Part shown: positions 28,899 through 38,798 of the stretch, piece by piece | Position numbering within the stretch: position 1 is the stretch's first letter | Layout of the letters: the number at the start of each line of letters is the position of its first letter | NCBI RefSeq assembly: GCF_008033445.1 | Contig: NZ_VNKO01000002.1 | Span: 140,755 to 204,754 of the forward strand | Direction: 5' to 3' | Source of the DNA: Vulcaniibacterium gelatinicum | Lineage (GTDB): Bacteria; Pseudomonadota; Gammaproteobacteria; Xanthomonadales; Xanthomonadaceae | DNA: 64,000 nucleotides | Position numbers and translations under genes: made by a program | The notes under the pieces: model-generated | Told to the model about the DNA's origin: nothing | What the model saw: only the letters and a program-made list of their open reading frames with translations | The model's database searches: none

Positions 28899-29551
28899 AC
28901 GGGATTTCCTCGCCAAAACCCGCGGATTCCCGTGCGGACTTCTCCGCGGACACCCTGGACTGGCAGAAGGGCGAGGGCCTGCTGCCGGCGATCGTGCAGG
29001 ACGCGGCCACGCGCCGGGTGCTGATGCTGGGCTGGATGTCGCGCGAGGCGCTGGAGGCGACGCTGCACACCGGCCGGGTCACCTTCCACAGCCGCAGCCG
29101 GCAGCGGTTGTGGGTCAAGGGCGAGACTTCCGGCAACTTCCTCGCCCTGGTCCGGGTCGAGGCCGATTGCGACGGCGATGCGCTGCTGGTGCAGGCGCTG
29201 CCGCAGGGCCCTACCTGCCACCTCGGCCGCACCAGTTGCTTCGCCGATGCGCCCGGGGATGTGCTGGCCGAGTTGGATGCGTTGGTGGCCGAGCGCGAGC
29301 GCGAACGGCCGCCGGGCAGTTACACCACGGTCCTGTTCGAGGGCGGCACGCGCCGGATCGCGCAGAAGGTGGGCGAGGAGGGCGTGGAGGTGGCGTTGGC
29401 GGCGCTGGCCGAGCGCGACGAGGCCTTGCTCGGCGAAGCCGCCGACCTGCTGTTCCACCTGCTGGTACTGCTGCGCGCGCGCGGGCTGTCGCTCGCGGAG
29501 GCGCTGCGGGTGCTGGCCGAGCGCCGCGGCCGAGCGCAGCGCGAGGGTTGA
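28895..29551 (+). CDS. hisIE: Bifunctional phosphoribosyl-AMP cyclohydrolase/phosphoribosyl-ATP diphosphatase
   Basis: Fused second and third steps of the pathway, 218 aa. HisI part: [34 protein letters not shown] and the zinc-binding [22 protein letters not shown]. HisE part: [21 protein letters not shown] and [16 protein letters not shown] start at 28895 overlaps hisF (GTGA). Last gene of the operon; about 500 bp of structured repeat follow. Confidence 0.96.
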   Translation: MNGISSPKPADSRADFSADTLDWQKGEGLLPAIVQDAATRRVLMLGWMSREALEATLHTGRVTFHSRSRQRLWVKGETSGNFLALVRVEADCDGDALLVQALPQGPTCHLGRTSCFADAPGDVLAELDALVAERERERPPGSYTTVLFEGGTRRIAQKVGEEGVEVALAALAERDEALLGEAADLLFHLLVLLRARGLSLAEALRVLAERRGRAQREG

Positions 29552-30048
29552 GTCAACGGATTCGCTGCCGGGCGCGGTCGGGGTTCGTGCTTCTGATAGC
29601 GTTGAGCGGACGATTGGTTGGCCCGGATTCGGTGCGCGGGGGGTGTCGCTCTCCGCTCGGTCAGGGCTTCCTGCCCTGACTCGCGCGCCGGCCATCCATG
29701 GCCGGCTTGACGCGACCCCCCCCACACACACCGAACCCTCGGGTGAGGTCTCGGCGCTTGCCGGGAGAGCAACGGCAACAGCGCAATTGCGCCGAGATGG
29801 GGCACGAAGCTTTGGCACACAGATCCCCGAGGCGTCGGTGTGCCTGGGGTGGGGTTCGAGCGCGCCATGGATGGCGCGCGGCCGCGTGTCGGAGCCGGAT
29901 GCGGAGCCCACGCGGCGAACCCCACCCCGGGCATACCGGCGCCTCCGCCCGAAGCGACAAAACTTCGCCCAAGGCGCCATGCGGCATCGGGATAGGGAAT
30001 CAGTCTTCAGGCAGCCCGCGACGCCGATCAGACGGACCGGGTTGCCGC
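29552..30048. repeat. Gene-free block holding two nested-hairpin (cloverleaf-like) units
   Basis: Unit A (29625-29738): outer arms 29625-29649 and 29712-29738 pair imperfectly and enclose two perfect hairpins, 29660-29667/29673-29680 and 29687-29694/29699-29706. Unit B (29841-29933): outer 18-bp arms with one mismatch (29841-29858/29916-29933) enclose 29860-29868/29871-29879 and 29882-29888/29909-29915. A perfect 12-bp palindrome lies between them (29781-29792). I see no convincing gene on either strand; the peptides encoded here look like the false repeats common in this bacterial group. The block separates the his operon from a convergent diguanylate cyclase gene. Confidence 0.85.
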
Positions 30049-31872
30049 TCAAGCCACGCTCATCGAATGCCGCACGCAGTTGCGGCCGTCGCCCTTGGCC
30101 CGGTACAGCGCCTCGTCGGCGACCTTGATCAGCTCCTCCGGCGTCATCTCCCGCCCCGGCGTCACCGTGTGCACCCCGATGCTGATGCTCATCCGGATCG
30201 TGTGCTTGCCGCTGCGCACCGGCGACTGGTGGATGTGCATCCGCACCGACTCGGCGACCTGCAGCGCCTCCTGCGCATCCGCGCACGGGAACACCGCCAC
30301 GAACTCCTCCCCGCCGAAGCGCGCCACCATCGCCTCGCGCGCCGCCAGCGCCTCCTGCAGGCTGCGGGCGGCCGCGCGCAGGCAATCGTCGCCGGCCAGG
30401 TGCCCGTAGGTGTCGTTGATCTGCTTGAAATGGTCCAGGTCGGCCAGCAGCAGCGCCAGGCAACCGTTGCGCCCGGCCACCTCGCGCAGCGTCTGCTCGA
30501 AGGCCTCGTGGAAATGGCGCCGGTTGTACACGCCGGTGAGCGGGTCGCGGCGGCTGTACTCGCGCAGCTGCACGTTGGCCTCGCCGAGCTGCGCCATCGC
30601 CGTGCGCAGCTGCCGGGTCCGCTCGATCACCGTGCGGTCGAGCTTCTCGTTGGTCTCCTGCACGATGCGGATGTTCTCGGTGCGCAGGCTCGCGTAGCGG
30701 TAGCCGAGCGCGACCGAGAGCAGCAGCATCTCCAGCGCGGAGCCCATCTGCACCCCGTACTCGGTGAAGAAGTTCTTCGGCAGCAGCCCGAACGCGAGCG
30801 CGGCGAACACCGCGGTGCCGGCCAGGAACACCGCCCAGGCCAGCAGGAACAGCCGTGCCGGCTCGAACCCGCGCCGGAGCATCACCACCGACTGGATCAC
30901 GATGAAGAGCACGTTCGGGAACACCGCCGCGGAGACGATCGGCGTGGAGATGCGGTAGGGCAGGGCGAACGAGGCCACGCCCATGACCGCGAAGAACACC
31001 AGGAACGCCACCGACAGCCGGTTCGCGGCCGGCCAGCGGTGCTCCAGGTCGAGGAAGTGGCGGGCGAACTGCTGCATCGCCGCCAGCGCGATGCAGATCG
31101 AGACCGGCACGCACCACTCCTGCATCAGCGGCGAGTTCGGCCACAGGTACTCGAAGGCCAGGCCGTTCAGGCAGAACAACACCAGCCCGAAGCCGCCGAC
31201 GTGGAACAGGTACCAGAAGTAGCTCCAGTCGCGCAGCCACAGCCACAGCACCAGGTTGTACACCAGCAGCGCGATCAGGATCCCGTAGTAGATGCCGATG
31301 CCGAGCTGCGCGTCGCGCGCCAGTTCGGCGAAGGCCATCGGCGTGTACAGCGCCAGCGGCACCTGCATCGAGCTTTCGCTGCGCACCCGCACCAGCAGCT
31401 CCACCGGCTGGCCCGGCGGCAGGCGCACCTCGAAATTGGGGGTGCGGTAGCGGATCGCGCGCGAGTCGAACGGCAGCCGGTCGCCCGAGGCCTGGTGCTC
31501 GATGCGCCCGTCGGGATGGCGCAGGTACACGTCCACGTAGTCGCTGAGCGGGTACTTCTGCACCAGCAGCCAGCGCGGCTCGTCCGGGTTGCGGTTCAGC
31601 AGGGTGGCATGGAACCAGAACGTGTCGCGCTGGAAGCCGAACACCGGTCCGCCGGGCGGCAGTGGCCGGAATTCCCCGGCCTGCGCCCGCTCGAACATCC
31701 GCGCCGGCTCGCCGCGCGGCTCCGCCTCCTGCAGGTAGCGGACGTGCGGCGCGAGGTCGAGCGAGGCCGTCTCCGGCCCGAGCACGGCCGGCGTGCGGGC
31801 CGCAGCGAGCACCGGGGCCAGCAACGACCACCCCAGCAGCAGCACCAGCAGCCAGTGTTCCCTTCGGTGCAT
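30049..31872 (-). CDS. Membrane diguanylate cyclase with 7TMR-DISM sensor
   Basis: Makes cyclic di-GMP; 607 aa. Layout: signal peptide (LLVLLLGWSLLAPVLAAA), a periplasmic 7TMR-DISM extracellular domain at about 35-195 (FWFHATLLNRNPDEPRWLL), seven membrane helices at about 200-410 (IYYGILIALLVYNLVLWLWL), a coiled-coil linker (NEKLDRTVIERTRQLRTAM), then a GGDEF domain with DPLTGVYNRRHF, DLDHFKQINDTYGH and the active motif RFGGEEF. The RxxD inhibitory site is absent (REAM), so product feedback is unlikely. The ATG at 31872 gives the signal peptide. Ligand unknown; such sensors often bind carbohydrates. Confidence 0.9.
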   Translation of the reverse strand: MHRREHWLLVLLLGWSLLAPVLAAARTPAVLGPETASLDLAPHVRYLQEAEPRGEPARMFERAQAGEFRPLPPGGPVFGFQRDTFWFHATLLNRNPDEPRWLLVQKYPLSDYVDVYLRHPDGRIEHQASGDRLPFDSRAIRYRTPNFEVRLPPGQPVELLVRVRSESSMQVPLALYTPMAFAELARDAQLGIGIYYGILIALLVYNLVLWLWLRDWSYFWYLFHVGGFGLVLFCLNGLAFEYLWPNSPLMQEWCVPVSICIALAAMQQFARHFLDLEHRWPAANRLSVAFLVFFAVMGVASFALPYRISTPIVSAAVFPNVLFIVIQSVVMLRRGFEPARLFLLAWAVFLAGTAVFAALAFGLLPKNFFTEYGVQMGSALEMLLLSVALGYRYASLRTENIRIVQETNEKLDRTVIERTRQLRTAMAQLGEANVQLREYSRRDPLTGVYNRRHFHEAFEQTLREVAGRNGCLALLLADLDHFKQINDTYGHLAGDDCLRAAARSLQEALAAREAMVARFGGEEFVAVFPCADAQEALQVAESVRMHIHQSPVRSGKHTIRMSISIGVHTVTPGREMTPEELIKVADEALYRAKGDGRNCVRHSMSVA

Positions 31873-31972
31873 CCTGTCCCCCCTCCCTTCTGCGCACGAT
31901 AACGCCCCGCCGGCAGCGGGCCAAGCCGCATCCGGGGCCTCCGTGCTACGGGAACGCTGGCGATAATGGGCC

Positions 31973-33604
31973 ATGCTCCGGACCCTCCTGCTGCTCTGCA
32001 CGGCGCTGGCCGCCGTGGTCCCGCCCGTGGCCGCCATGCCCTGCAACGCCGGCCGCGTGTTCCTGGACGCCGACCGCGACGGCCACGCCGATCCCGACGA
32101 GCCCGGCCTGCCGGACGTGGCGGTGTCCGACGGCCTGCGCGTGGTCCGCACCGATGCGGAAGGCCGCTACGCCCTGCCGGTGGAATCCGGCCGCACCGTG
32201 TTCGTGGTCAAGCCCGCCGGGTACGCCGTGCCCGCGGGCGTGGACGGCCTGCCGCGGTTCTGGCGCCACCTCCAGCCCGAGCCCGGTCCCGCGCTGAGGT
32301 ACGGCGGGATCCCCGCCGCACCGGCGGCCTGCCACGACTTCGCCCTGTGGCCGCAGACGCCCGCGCCGCGTCGCCGTGCCGAGGCACTGCGCGTGCTCGT
32401 GTTCGGCGACCCGCAGCCGAAGACCGCGCAGGACGTGGCCCACTACCGGGGCGACATCGTGCAGGCGGTGCTGGACGATGCCGCGCAGGACGCCCACCCG
32501 CACGTGCCGGCCGCCGACCTCGGCCTGAGCCTGGGCGACATCGTCCACGACGACCTCTCGCTCTATCCGCTGGTCACCGCTGCCACCGCCGCGCTCGGCG
32601 TGCCCTGGCTGCACGCGCCCGGCAACCACGACCTCGACTTCGACGCGGCCGGCGACGAGGACTCGCTGCGCACCTTCCGCAACAGCTTCGGCCCCGACAC
32701 CTTCGCCTGGGAGGAGCGGGAAGCCGTGTTCGTCGTGCTCGACGACGTGATCTACCTGCCGGGCCAGCGCCCCGAGTACATCGGCGGATTGCGCCAGGCG
32801 CAGTTCGCCTTCCTCGAGGCCTACCTGCCGACGGTGCCGAAGGACCGGCTGCTGGTGCTGGCGATGCACGTGCCGCTGTTCGAGGAACCGGGACGGGACG
32901 GCTTCCGCGACACCGACCGCGCGCGCCTGTTCGCCCTGCTGCGCGATTTCCCGCACGTGCTGGTGCTGAGCGCGCACCGCCACACCCAGCAGCACGTGTT
33001 CCACGATGCCGCCAGCGGCTGGCAGGGCGCGGCGCCGCTGCACGAGTACAACGTCGGCGCCGCGTGCGGGGCGTTCTGGTCCGGGGTGAAGGACGCGCGC
33101 GGCATTCCCGACGCGACCATGAGCGATGGCACCCCGAACGGCTACGCGGTGCTGACCGTGCGCCCCGGCGGCGCCTACGCGCTCGCCTGGCGCCCGGCGC
33201 AGGGCGGGGCGCTCGCGCCCACCACGCCGGCGATCGCCCTGCACGCGCCGAAGGTGCTGCGCCACGGCGCCTGGCCGGGCTTTGCCGTGTACGCCAACGT
33301 GTTCATGGGCCACGAGCGCACCCGCGTCGAGTACCGCGTGGACGATGGCCCGTGGCAGCCGATGCGCCGGGTGCTGCAGCCCGATCCGCGCGTGCTGGCC
33401 GAGAACCTGCGCGACGACCAGGCCGCGGCCCTGCGCGGCTACGACCGGATCCCCGAAGCCACGCCCTCGCCGCACCTGTGGCGCGGCCCCTTGCCGACCG
33501 ACCTGGCCCCGGGCGAGCACCGCATCGAGGTGCGCGCCTTCGACGACTGGCAGGGCGAGCAGCGCGCCGCGACGAGCTACCGGCTGGACGTGGCGACGCC
33601 CTGA
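31973..33604 (+). CDS. Secreted calcineurin-like metallophosphoesterase
   Basis: Exported protein of 543 aa with a signal peptide (LLLLCTALAAVVPPVAA). N-terminal domain about 22-125 is a Cna-B-like fold with an acidic DADRDGHADPDEPG loop. The metallophosphatase core follows: VLVFGDPQPK, LGLSLGDIVHDD, LHAPGNHDLDFD, LAMHVPLFEE and LSAHRHTQQ, giving a complete set of metal ligands. The C-terminal domain from about 385 (WPGFAVYANVFMGHERTRVEY) is the one usually found with this subfamily. Substrate unknown; a periplasmic or outer-surface phosphoesterase is likely. Divergent from the diguanylate cyclase gene with about 100 bp between. Confidence 0.87.
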   Translation: MLRTLLLLCTALAAVVPPVAAMPCNAGRVFLDADRDGHADPDEPGLPDVAVSDGLRVVRTDAEGRYALPVESGRTVFVVKPAGYAVPAGVDGLPRFWRHLQPEPGPALRYGGIPAAPAACHDFALWPQTPAPRRRAEALRVLVFGDPQPKTAQDVAHYRGDIVQAVLDDAAQDAHPHVPAADLGLSLGDIVHDDLSLYPLVTAATAALGVPWLHAPGNHDLDFDAAGDEDSLRTFRNSFGPDTFAWEEREAVFVVLDDVIYLPGQRPEYIGGLRQAQFAFLEAYLPTVPKDRLLVLAMHVPLFEEPGRDGFRDTDRARLFALLRDFPHVLVLSAHRHTQQHVFHDAASGWQGAAPLHEYNVGAACGAFWSGVKDARGIPDATMSDGTPNGYAVLTVRPGGAYALAWRPAQGGALAPTTPAIALHAPKVLRHGAWPGFAVYANVFMGHERTRVEYRVDDGPWQPMRRVLQPDPRVLAENLRDDQAAALRGYDRIPEATPSPHLWRGPLPTDLAPGEHRIEVRAFDDWQGEQRAATSYRLDVATP

Positions 33605-33632
33605 ACGGCCGCGCGCCGGCCGCGGGGTGCGC

Positions 33633-34334
33633 TCACAGCAGCGCGTCCACCGCGTCGAAGGAAGTCACGCGCGGATGGCCGTTGCGCGCCGCGCCCTCGC
33701 GCGGCGCCGGATAGTCGGCCAGGCGGTCCACCAGCACCGTGCGCATGCCGGCCTCGCGCGCGGCGTCGAGCTCCTCGACCACGTCGGACAGGAACAGCAC
33801 CTCGGCCGGCGCCAGGTCCAGCGCGTCGGCGATGCGCGCGTAGCTCTCGGCCTCGCGCTTGTGGCCGATGGCGGTGTCGAACCAGCCCGAGAACAGCCCG
33901 GTCAGGTCGCCGGCCTCGCTGTGGCCGAAGAACAGCTTCTGCGCCTCGACCGAACCGGAGGAATACACCGCCAGGCGATGGCCCCCCGCGTGCCAGCGAC
34001 GCAGTCCCGCCACCGCGTCCGGATAGACATGCGCGCGGTAGTCGCCGTGCTCGTAGCCGGCACGCCACAGCAGCCCCTGCAGGGCCTTGAGCGCGGTGTG
34101 CTTGCGGTCCTGGTCCATCCAGCCCTGCAGGGTCTCGACGACCAGCCTGTCGTCGCAGGCCCCGCCCAGTTCGGCCGCCACCGCGTCCAGCCAGCGCCGC
34201 ACTTCCGGTTCGCGCCCGTGCGCGTGCACGAACGCCGGCAGCGCGCGCCGCGCGTAGGGGAACAGCACGTCCTTGACGAAGGAGATGCTGCTGGTGGTGC
34301 CCTCGATGTCGGTGAGGATGGTGGGAGGAGTCAT
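33633..34334 (-). CDS. mtnC: Acireductone synthase (enolase-phosphatase E1)
   Basis: HAD-family enzyme of methionine salvage, 233 aa, catalysing enolisation and dephosphorylation of diketo-methylthiopentyl phosphate. Seen: [20 protein letters not shown] with the Asp nucleophile, [14 protein letters not shown] and [19 protein letters not shown]. Overlaps mtnD by 4 nt (ATGA). Gene order mtnB-mtnD-mtnC in transcription direction. mtnA and mtnK/mtnN are not in the window. Confidence 0.95.
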   Translation of the reverse strand: MTPPTILTDIEGTTSSISFVKDVLFPYARRALPAFVHAHGREPEVRRWLDAVAAELGGACDDRLVVETLQGWMDQDRKHTALKALQGLLWRAGYEHGDYRAHVYPDAVAGLRRWHAGGHRLAVYSSGSVEAQKLFFGHSEAGDLTGLFSGWFDTAIGHKREAESYARIADALDLAPAEVLFLSDVVEELDAAREAGMRTVLVDRLADYPAPREGAARNGHPRVTSFDAVDALL

Positions 34335-34891
34335 TCGGCCGCCTGCCCCCGCTCGTAACGCGGGAAGCGCCCGGCGATGTCGGTGCCGGTGAAGTGCCCG
34401 ACCCAGCCGTCCGGCTCGGTGAAGAAGCGGATCGCGACGAAGCTCGGCTCGGGGCCCATGTCGAACCAGTGCGTCATCCGGTCCGGGACCGCGATCAGGT
34501 CGCCGGCCTCGCACAGCACCTCGTACACGCGGTCGTCCACGTGCAGGGTGAACAGGCCGGAGCCGGCGACGAAGAAGCGGACCTCGTCCTCCTTGTGGAA
34601 GTGCTCGTCCAGGAACTTCTTCCGCAGCTCCTCGCGGTTGGGGTTGTCCGGCGCGATGCTGACCACGTCCACGGTGCGGAAGCCGCGCTCGGCCACCAGG
34701 CGGTCTATGTCGGCGCGGTACGCGGCCATGATCGCCTCCGGCGGGTCGCCCGGCCTGACCGGTTGCACGGCCTGCCACTGCTCGAAGGCGACGCCGATCC
34801 GCTGCAGTTCGCGCGCGATCTCGGCGCGGTCACGGGTGGCCAGCAGCGGCGCGTCGGGGTGGTCGTCGGCGAAGATCCTCAGGCGGCTCAT
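34331..34891 (-). CDS. mtnD: Acireductone dioxygenase
   Basis: Cupin metalloenzyme of 186 aa that oxidises acireductone; with Fe it yields the methionine keto-acid precursor and formate, with Ni an off-pathway product. Metal ligands are in [13 protein letters not shown] (HxHxxxxE) and the later MTHWFDMG His. The metal in use cannot be read from sequence. Overlaps mtnC and mtnB by 4 nt each. Confidence 0.96.
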   Translation of the reverse strand: MSRLRIFADDHPDAPLLATRDRAEIARELQRIGVAFEQWQAVQPVRPGDPPEAIMAAYRADIDRLVAERGFRTVDVVSIAPDNPNREELRKKFLDEHFHKEDEVRFFVAGSGLFTLHVDDRVYEVLCEAGDLIAVPDRMTHWFDMGPEPSFVAIRFFTEPDGWVGHFTGTDIAGRFPRYERGQAAE

Positions 34892-35523
34892 CTCAGTTTC
34901 CTCAGCTCCAGCTCGCAGGCGAGCAGGAACTCGAATGCCTCCAGGTGGCGGCGGGCCTCGGCGATGTCACGGCCCCAGGCGTACAGGCCGTGGCCGTCGA
35001 TCAGGTAGCCCCACATCGGCTGCGCGTCGAGCAGGGCGTCCACCTGCGCGGCCAGGGTATGCATGTCCTGCGAGTTGGGCAGCACCGGCAGGTCCAGTTC
35101 GGCCTCGTGCGTGGTCTGCCCGGCGAAGGCCTTGAGCAGCTCGTAGCCCTCCAGGTGCACGTGCCCGGCGCCGGAGAACAGGCGCGAGGCCACCGTCTGC
35201 ACCAGCGAGTGGGTGTGCAGCACGCAGCCCACCTGCGGGAAGCGCGCGTACAGGCGCGTGTGCAGCAGGGTCTCGGCCGAAGGACGGTGGCTGCTGCCGA
35301 CGGGGTTGCCGTCCAGGTCCACCACCATGATGTCGGCCTCGGTCAGCCGGCCCTTGTCGCGTCCGGAGACGGTGATGGCCACGTGGCGCGCGTCGAGCCG
35401 GCGCGAGAAGTTGCTGCTGGTGGCCGGCGTCCAGCCGCGTTCGGCCAGCTCGCGCACGTTCATGATCAGCTCGCCGGCGGCGTGGCGCAGCTGCTGGTCG
35501 TCGTAGGGCAGGGCGTCGCTCAT
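34888..35523 (-). CDS. mtnB: Methylthioribulose-1-phosphate dehydratase
   Basis: Class II aldolase-fold zinc enzyme, 211 aa, dehydrating methylthioribulose 1-phosphate in methionine salvage. Seen: [37 protein letters not shown], zinc-binding VLHTHSLV and the C-terminal [11 protein letters not shown]. It heads the mtnB-D-C cluster; the upstream gene on the same strand is the permease ending at 35588, leaving 64 bp. Confidence 0.95.
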   Translation of the reverse strand: MSDALPYDDQQLRHAAGELIMNVRELAERGWTPATSSNFSRRLDARHVAITVSGRDKGRLTEADIMVVDLDGNPVGSSHRPSAETLLHTRLYARFPQVGCVLHTHSLVQTVASRLFSGAGHVHLEGYELLKAFAGQTTHEAELDLPVLPNSQDMHTLAAQVDALLDAQPMWGYLIDGHGLYAWGRDIAEARRHLEAFEFLLACELELRKLR

Positions 35524-35587
35524 CCCGCAAGTCTAGCGAATCCGGGGAAGCGCCCGCGTCCCCGGACCGCGCGCCGGCCGCCCCCGG

Positions 35588-37009
35588 CTATCGCTGGCGG
35601 CTATGCCGGTATCCGTACAGGAAATAGATCAGGAAGCCGCCCGCGGTCCACACCGCCATCAGCATCCAGTTGTGCAGCGTCATCGCCGACAGCAGGACCA
35701 GGCAGCTCAGCACGCCCGCGCCGCACACGAACCACGCCGCCGGGATCCGGAACGGCCGCGGCAGGTCCGGCTGGGTGCGGCGCAGGATCAGCACGCCCAC
35801 GCACACCGCGGCGAACGCGATCAGCGTGCCCATCGAGGTCAGCTCGCCCAGCACGTCGAGCGGGAACAGCGCCGCCAGCAGGGCGATGCCGATGCCGGTG
35901 ATCACGGTGTTGATGTGGGGGGTGCGGTACTCGGGATGGATCTTCGTGAACACCGGCGGCAGCAGGCCGTCGCGGGCCATGATCATGAAGATCCGCGGCT
36001 GGCCGATGATCATCACCAGCACCACCGAGGCCAGGCCGATCATCGCGCCGATCTCGACCACGATCCGCAGCCAGCCCAGTTCCGGGTGCGCCGCGACCGC
36101 GGTCACCACCGGTTCGTCGGTGCCGAGCTGCGTGTACGGCACCAGGCCGGTCATCACCGCCGCCATCGCGATGTACAGCACGGTGCAGATCGCCAGCGAG
36201 AGCAGCATGCCGATCGGCAGGTCGCGCTGCGGCCGGCGCGACTCCTGCGCCGCCACCGACACCGCCTCGAAGCCGATGTAGGCGAAGAACACCATCGCCG
36301 CGCCGCGCAGCACGCCGTCCCAGCCGTACTTGCCGGGGCCCTCGTTGGCGGGGATGAACGGTTCCCAGTTGCCCGGATCCACGTACTTCCAGCCGGCGAA
36401 GATCACCAGCAGGATCAGCCCGGTCTTGAGCACCACCATGGCGATGTTCATCGCCGAGGACTTGCGGATGCCGATGTAGCAGACCCAGGTCAGGGCGAAC
36501 ACCAGCGCCGCGGCCGGCAGGTTGGCGATCGCGCCGGTCGGCCGCAGCTGCGAATCCAGCGGCGCCGAGCTCAGCGCCGCCGGCAGGTGGATGCCGAAAT
36601 GGTCGAGCAGGCTGAGGAAATAGCCGGTCCAGCTCACTGCCACCGCCGAGGCGGAGACGCCGTATTCGAGCACCAGCATCCAGCCGATGAACCAGGCGGC
36701 GAGCTCGCCGAGGGTGGCGTAGGTGTAGGTGTAGGCGCTGCCGGACACCGGCACCATCGAGGCGAACTCGGCGTAGGCGAGGGCGCAGAACGCGCAGCAG
36801 ATCGCCGCCAGCACGAACGAGAGCATGATCGCCGGGCCGGCATGGTCGGCGGCGGCCTGGCCGGTGATGACGAAGATGCCGCCGCCGATCACCGCGCCGA
36901 TGCCGAGCGCGGTCAGGGCCCAGGGGCCGAGCGTCCGGTGCAGTTGCAGTGCCTCGGCGTCGGCGTGGCTGGCGTGCGGGTGTTTGGTCGCGAGCAGGTG
37001 CTGCAGCAT
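35588..37009 (-). CDS. APC-family amino acid permease (cationic amino acid transporter-like)
   Basis: Inner-membrane permease of 473 aa with about twelve helices. The helix-1 signature GIGAVIGGGIFVITGQAAAD and helix-6 region FFAYIGFEAVSVAAQESRRP identify the APC superfamily, YfnA/CAT-like branch. It is about 65-70% similar by eye to the next permease (37122-38606), indicating duplication. Substrate is unproven; position before mtnB-D-C suggests an amino acid link but not more. Confidence 0.88.
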   Translation of the reverse strand: MLQHLLATKHPHASHADAEALQLHRTLGPWALTALGIGAVIGGGIFVITGQAAADHAGPAIMLSFVLAAICCAFCALAYAEFASMVPVSGSAYTYTYATLGELAAWFIGWMLVLEYGVSASAVAVSWTGYFLSLLDHFGIHLPAALSSAPLDSQLRPTGAIANLPAAALVFALTWVCYIGIRKSSAMNIAMVVLKTGLILLVIFAGWKYVDPGNWEPFIPANEGPGKYGWDGVLRGAAMVFFAYIGFEAVSVAAQESRRPQRDLPIGMLLSLAICTVLYIAMAAVMTGLVPYTQLGTDEPVVTAVAAHPELGWLRIVVEIGAMIGLASVVLVMIIGQPRIFMIMARDGLLPPVFTKIHPEYRTPHINTVITGIGIALLAALFPLDVLGELTSMGTLIAFAAVCVGVLILRRTQPDLPRPFRIPAAWFVCGAGVLSCLVLLSAMTLHNWMLMAVWTAGGFLIYFLYGYRHSRQR

Positions 37010-37070
37010 GGTCGGATCCTGGCGTCCGGAGTGCGCGGTGCCGTCGGGGCGGGCGTCGGGGAGCGGGAAG

Positions 37071-37104
37071 CAAGGAGGGCCGGCGAATCGTTCGTCGGCC
37101 CTCC
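37071..37104 (-). terminator. Hairpin terminator between the two permease genes
   Basis: GGAGGGCCG (37074-37082) with CGGCCCTCC (37096-37104), extended inward by a G-U pair and CGAA/TTCG to a 14-bp stem with a 3-nt loop. On the minus strand it is followed by TTGCTTC. It lies between the permease genes, so the second permease may have its own transcript. Confidence 0.65.
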
Positions 37105-37121
37105 GTGAGGTTGCGGGCGGC

Positions 37122-38606
37122 TCAGCCCTGGCGCAGCTTGCTGTGGCGGTAGCCGTACAGGAAGTAGATCACGAACCCGATCACGGTCCACGCCGCCAGC
37201 AGCAGCCAGTTGTACCAGCCCATGAAACCCACCAGGGCCAGGCAGGACAGCGCGCCGAGGGTGCAGATCACCGGCGCCATCGGCACCCGGAACGCGCGCG
37301 GCAGGTCCGGGCGCGTGTGGCGCAGCACCCACACGCCGATGCACACGGTGGCGAACGCGAGCAGGGTGCCCATCGAGACCAGGTCGCCGAGCACGCCGAG
37401 CGGGAAGAACGCGGCCAGGATCGCGGCCACGATCGCGACCACGATGGTGGCCTTGTGCGGGGTCTGGTGCTTCGGGTGGACCGCGCCGAAGAACTTCGGC
37501 AGCAGGCCGTCGTGCGCCATGGCGAAGAAGATGCGCGGCTGGCCCATCAGCATCACCAGGATCACCGAGGTCAGACCCGCGACGGCGCCGATCTCGACCG
37601 CGAACTTGAGCCAGCCCAGCGCCGGGTACGCCTCCAGCGCGGTGGCCACCGGCTTGGCGGTGCCGAGCTGGGTGTACGGCACCAGGCCGGTCAGCACCGC
37701 GGCCACGATGATGTAGAGGATGGTGCACACCACCAGCGAGCCGAGGATGCCGATCGGCATGTCGCGCTGCGGGTTCTTGGCTTCCTGCGCCGCGGTCGAG
37801 ACCGCGTCGAAACCGATGTAGGCGAAGAACACGATCGAGGCCGCGCGCAGCACGCCGGGCCAGCCGAAGCGGTCGCCGCCTTCGTTGGCCGGGATGAACG
37901 GGGTCCAGTTGTCGGGGTTGACGTACTGCGACCCCAGGCCGATCAGGGCCAGGATCACCGTGACCTTGATCGCGACGATGATCGCATTGGCGGTCGCCGA
38001 CTGGCGGATGCCGATGTAGCACAGGTAGCCCACGGCCGAGACGATCAGCACCGCGGGCAGGTTGAACAGCGACCCGGTCGGGGTGAATTCGCCGTTGGCA
38101 TAGGCCACCGGCGCGGAGGCGAACAGGGTCGGGAACTTCCAGTCGCTGCCGAGCATCTGCGCGACCGACTCCATCAGGCTGATGGTGTAGGCCGACCAGC
38201 CCACCGACACGGCGGAGGCCGCGAACAGGTACTCGAGCACCAGGCTCCAGCCCACGAACCAGGCCACCGCCTCGCCGAGCGTGGCGTAGGTGTAGCTGTA
38301 GGCGCTGCCCGAGACCGGGATCATCGAGGCGAACTCGGCGTAGCACAGGCCTGCGAACGCGCAGGCGACGCCGGCGAGCACGAAGCTGAGCATGATCGCC
38401 GGGCCGGCGTGGTTGGCCGCGGCCTGCCCGGTCATCACGAAGATGCCGGCGCCGATGATCGCGCCGATGCCGAGCAGGACCAGATGGCGGGCGGTGAGGA
38501 CGCGCTTGAGGCCCGCTTCTCCCTGGAGCGAGCCTTCCACCGGTTCGCCGGCGTCCACGTGCGGCGCGGGCTCCACCGGCTTGGTGATGAACAGGTCGTT
38601 GAACAT
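37122..38606 (-). CDS. APC-family amino acid permease, paralogue of the neighbouring gene
   Basis: Inner-membrane permease, 494 aa, about twelve helices. A hydrophilic N-terminal tail of about 40 residues precedes GIGAIIGAGIFVMTGQAAAN; the helix-6 region is FFAYIGFDAVSTAAQEAKNP and the C-terminus ends FLYGYRHSKLR, nearly the same as its neighbour. Branch and substrate as uncertain as for that gene. A 22-bp palindrome (38631-38652) sits in its 5' leader, about 25 nt upstream of the ATG. Confidence 0.88.
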   Translation of the reverse strand: MFNDLFITKPVEPAPHVDAGEPVEGSLQGEAGLKRVLTARHLVLLGIGAIIGAGIFVMTGQAAANHAGPAIMLSFVLAGVACAFAGLCYAEFASMIPVSGSAYSYTYATLGEAVAWFVGWSLVLEYLFAASAVSVGWSAYTISLMESVAQMLGSDWKFPTLFASAPVAYANGEFTPTGSLFNLPAVLIVSAVGYLCYIGIRQSATANAIIVAIKVTVILALIGLGSQYVNPDNWTPFIPANEGGDRFGWPGVLRAASIVFFAYIGFDAVSTAAQEAKNPQRDMPIGILGSLVVCTILYIIVAAVLTGLVPYTQLGTAKPVATALEAYPALGWLKFAVEIGAVAGLTSVILVMLMGQPRIFFAMAHDGLLPKFFGAVHPKHQTPHKATIVVAIVAAILAAFFPLGVLGDLVSMGTLLAFATVCIGVWVLRHTRPDLPRAFRVPMAPVICTLGALSCLALVGFMGWYNWLLLAAWTVIGFVIYFLYGYRHSKLRQG

Positions 38607-38798
38607 CCGATTCCCCTGGAATTGATGGGACCGCCGTCCGTGCGGACGGCGGCTGGAGCGTATGGCCCGTGGGGGCGGGCCACCTTAACCCACGCGGGAA
38701 AGCAGCAGCAAGGGCGCATCGCGCGCCTCCCGGGGCGTGGGCGCGGCCGCTGCGGCCGCATAATTGCGCCCCCTTTCCTGTCAAGGCCCGTTCCGCCC

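Noticed and set aside
29560..29990. Short frames in the block after hisIE considered as genes
   Set aside because: They consist of the arms of nested hairpins, occur on both strands and have no ribosome sites.
35524..35587. SAM-type riboswitch in front of the methionine salvage genes
   Set aside because: Only 64 bp separate mtnB from the upstream permease gene and I see no conserved SAM riboswitch core or terminator there.
38631..38652. 22-bp palindrome upstream of the second permease as an operator
   Set aside because: It is a perfect inverted repeat but lies close to the start codon in the leader, has no promoter overlap that I can define and no second copy, so I only mention it in the gene entry.
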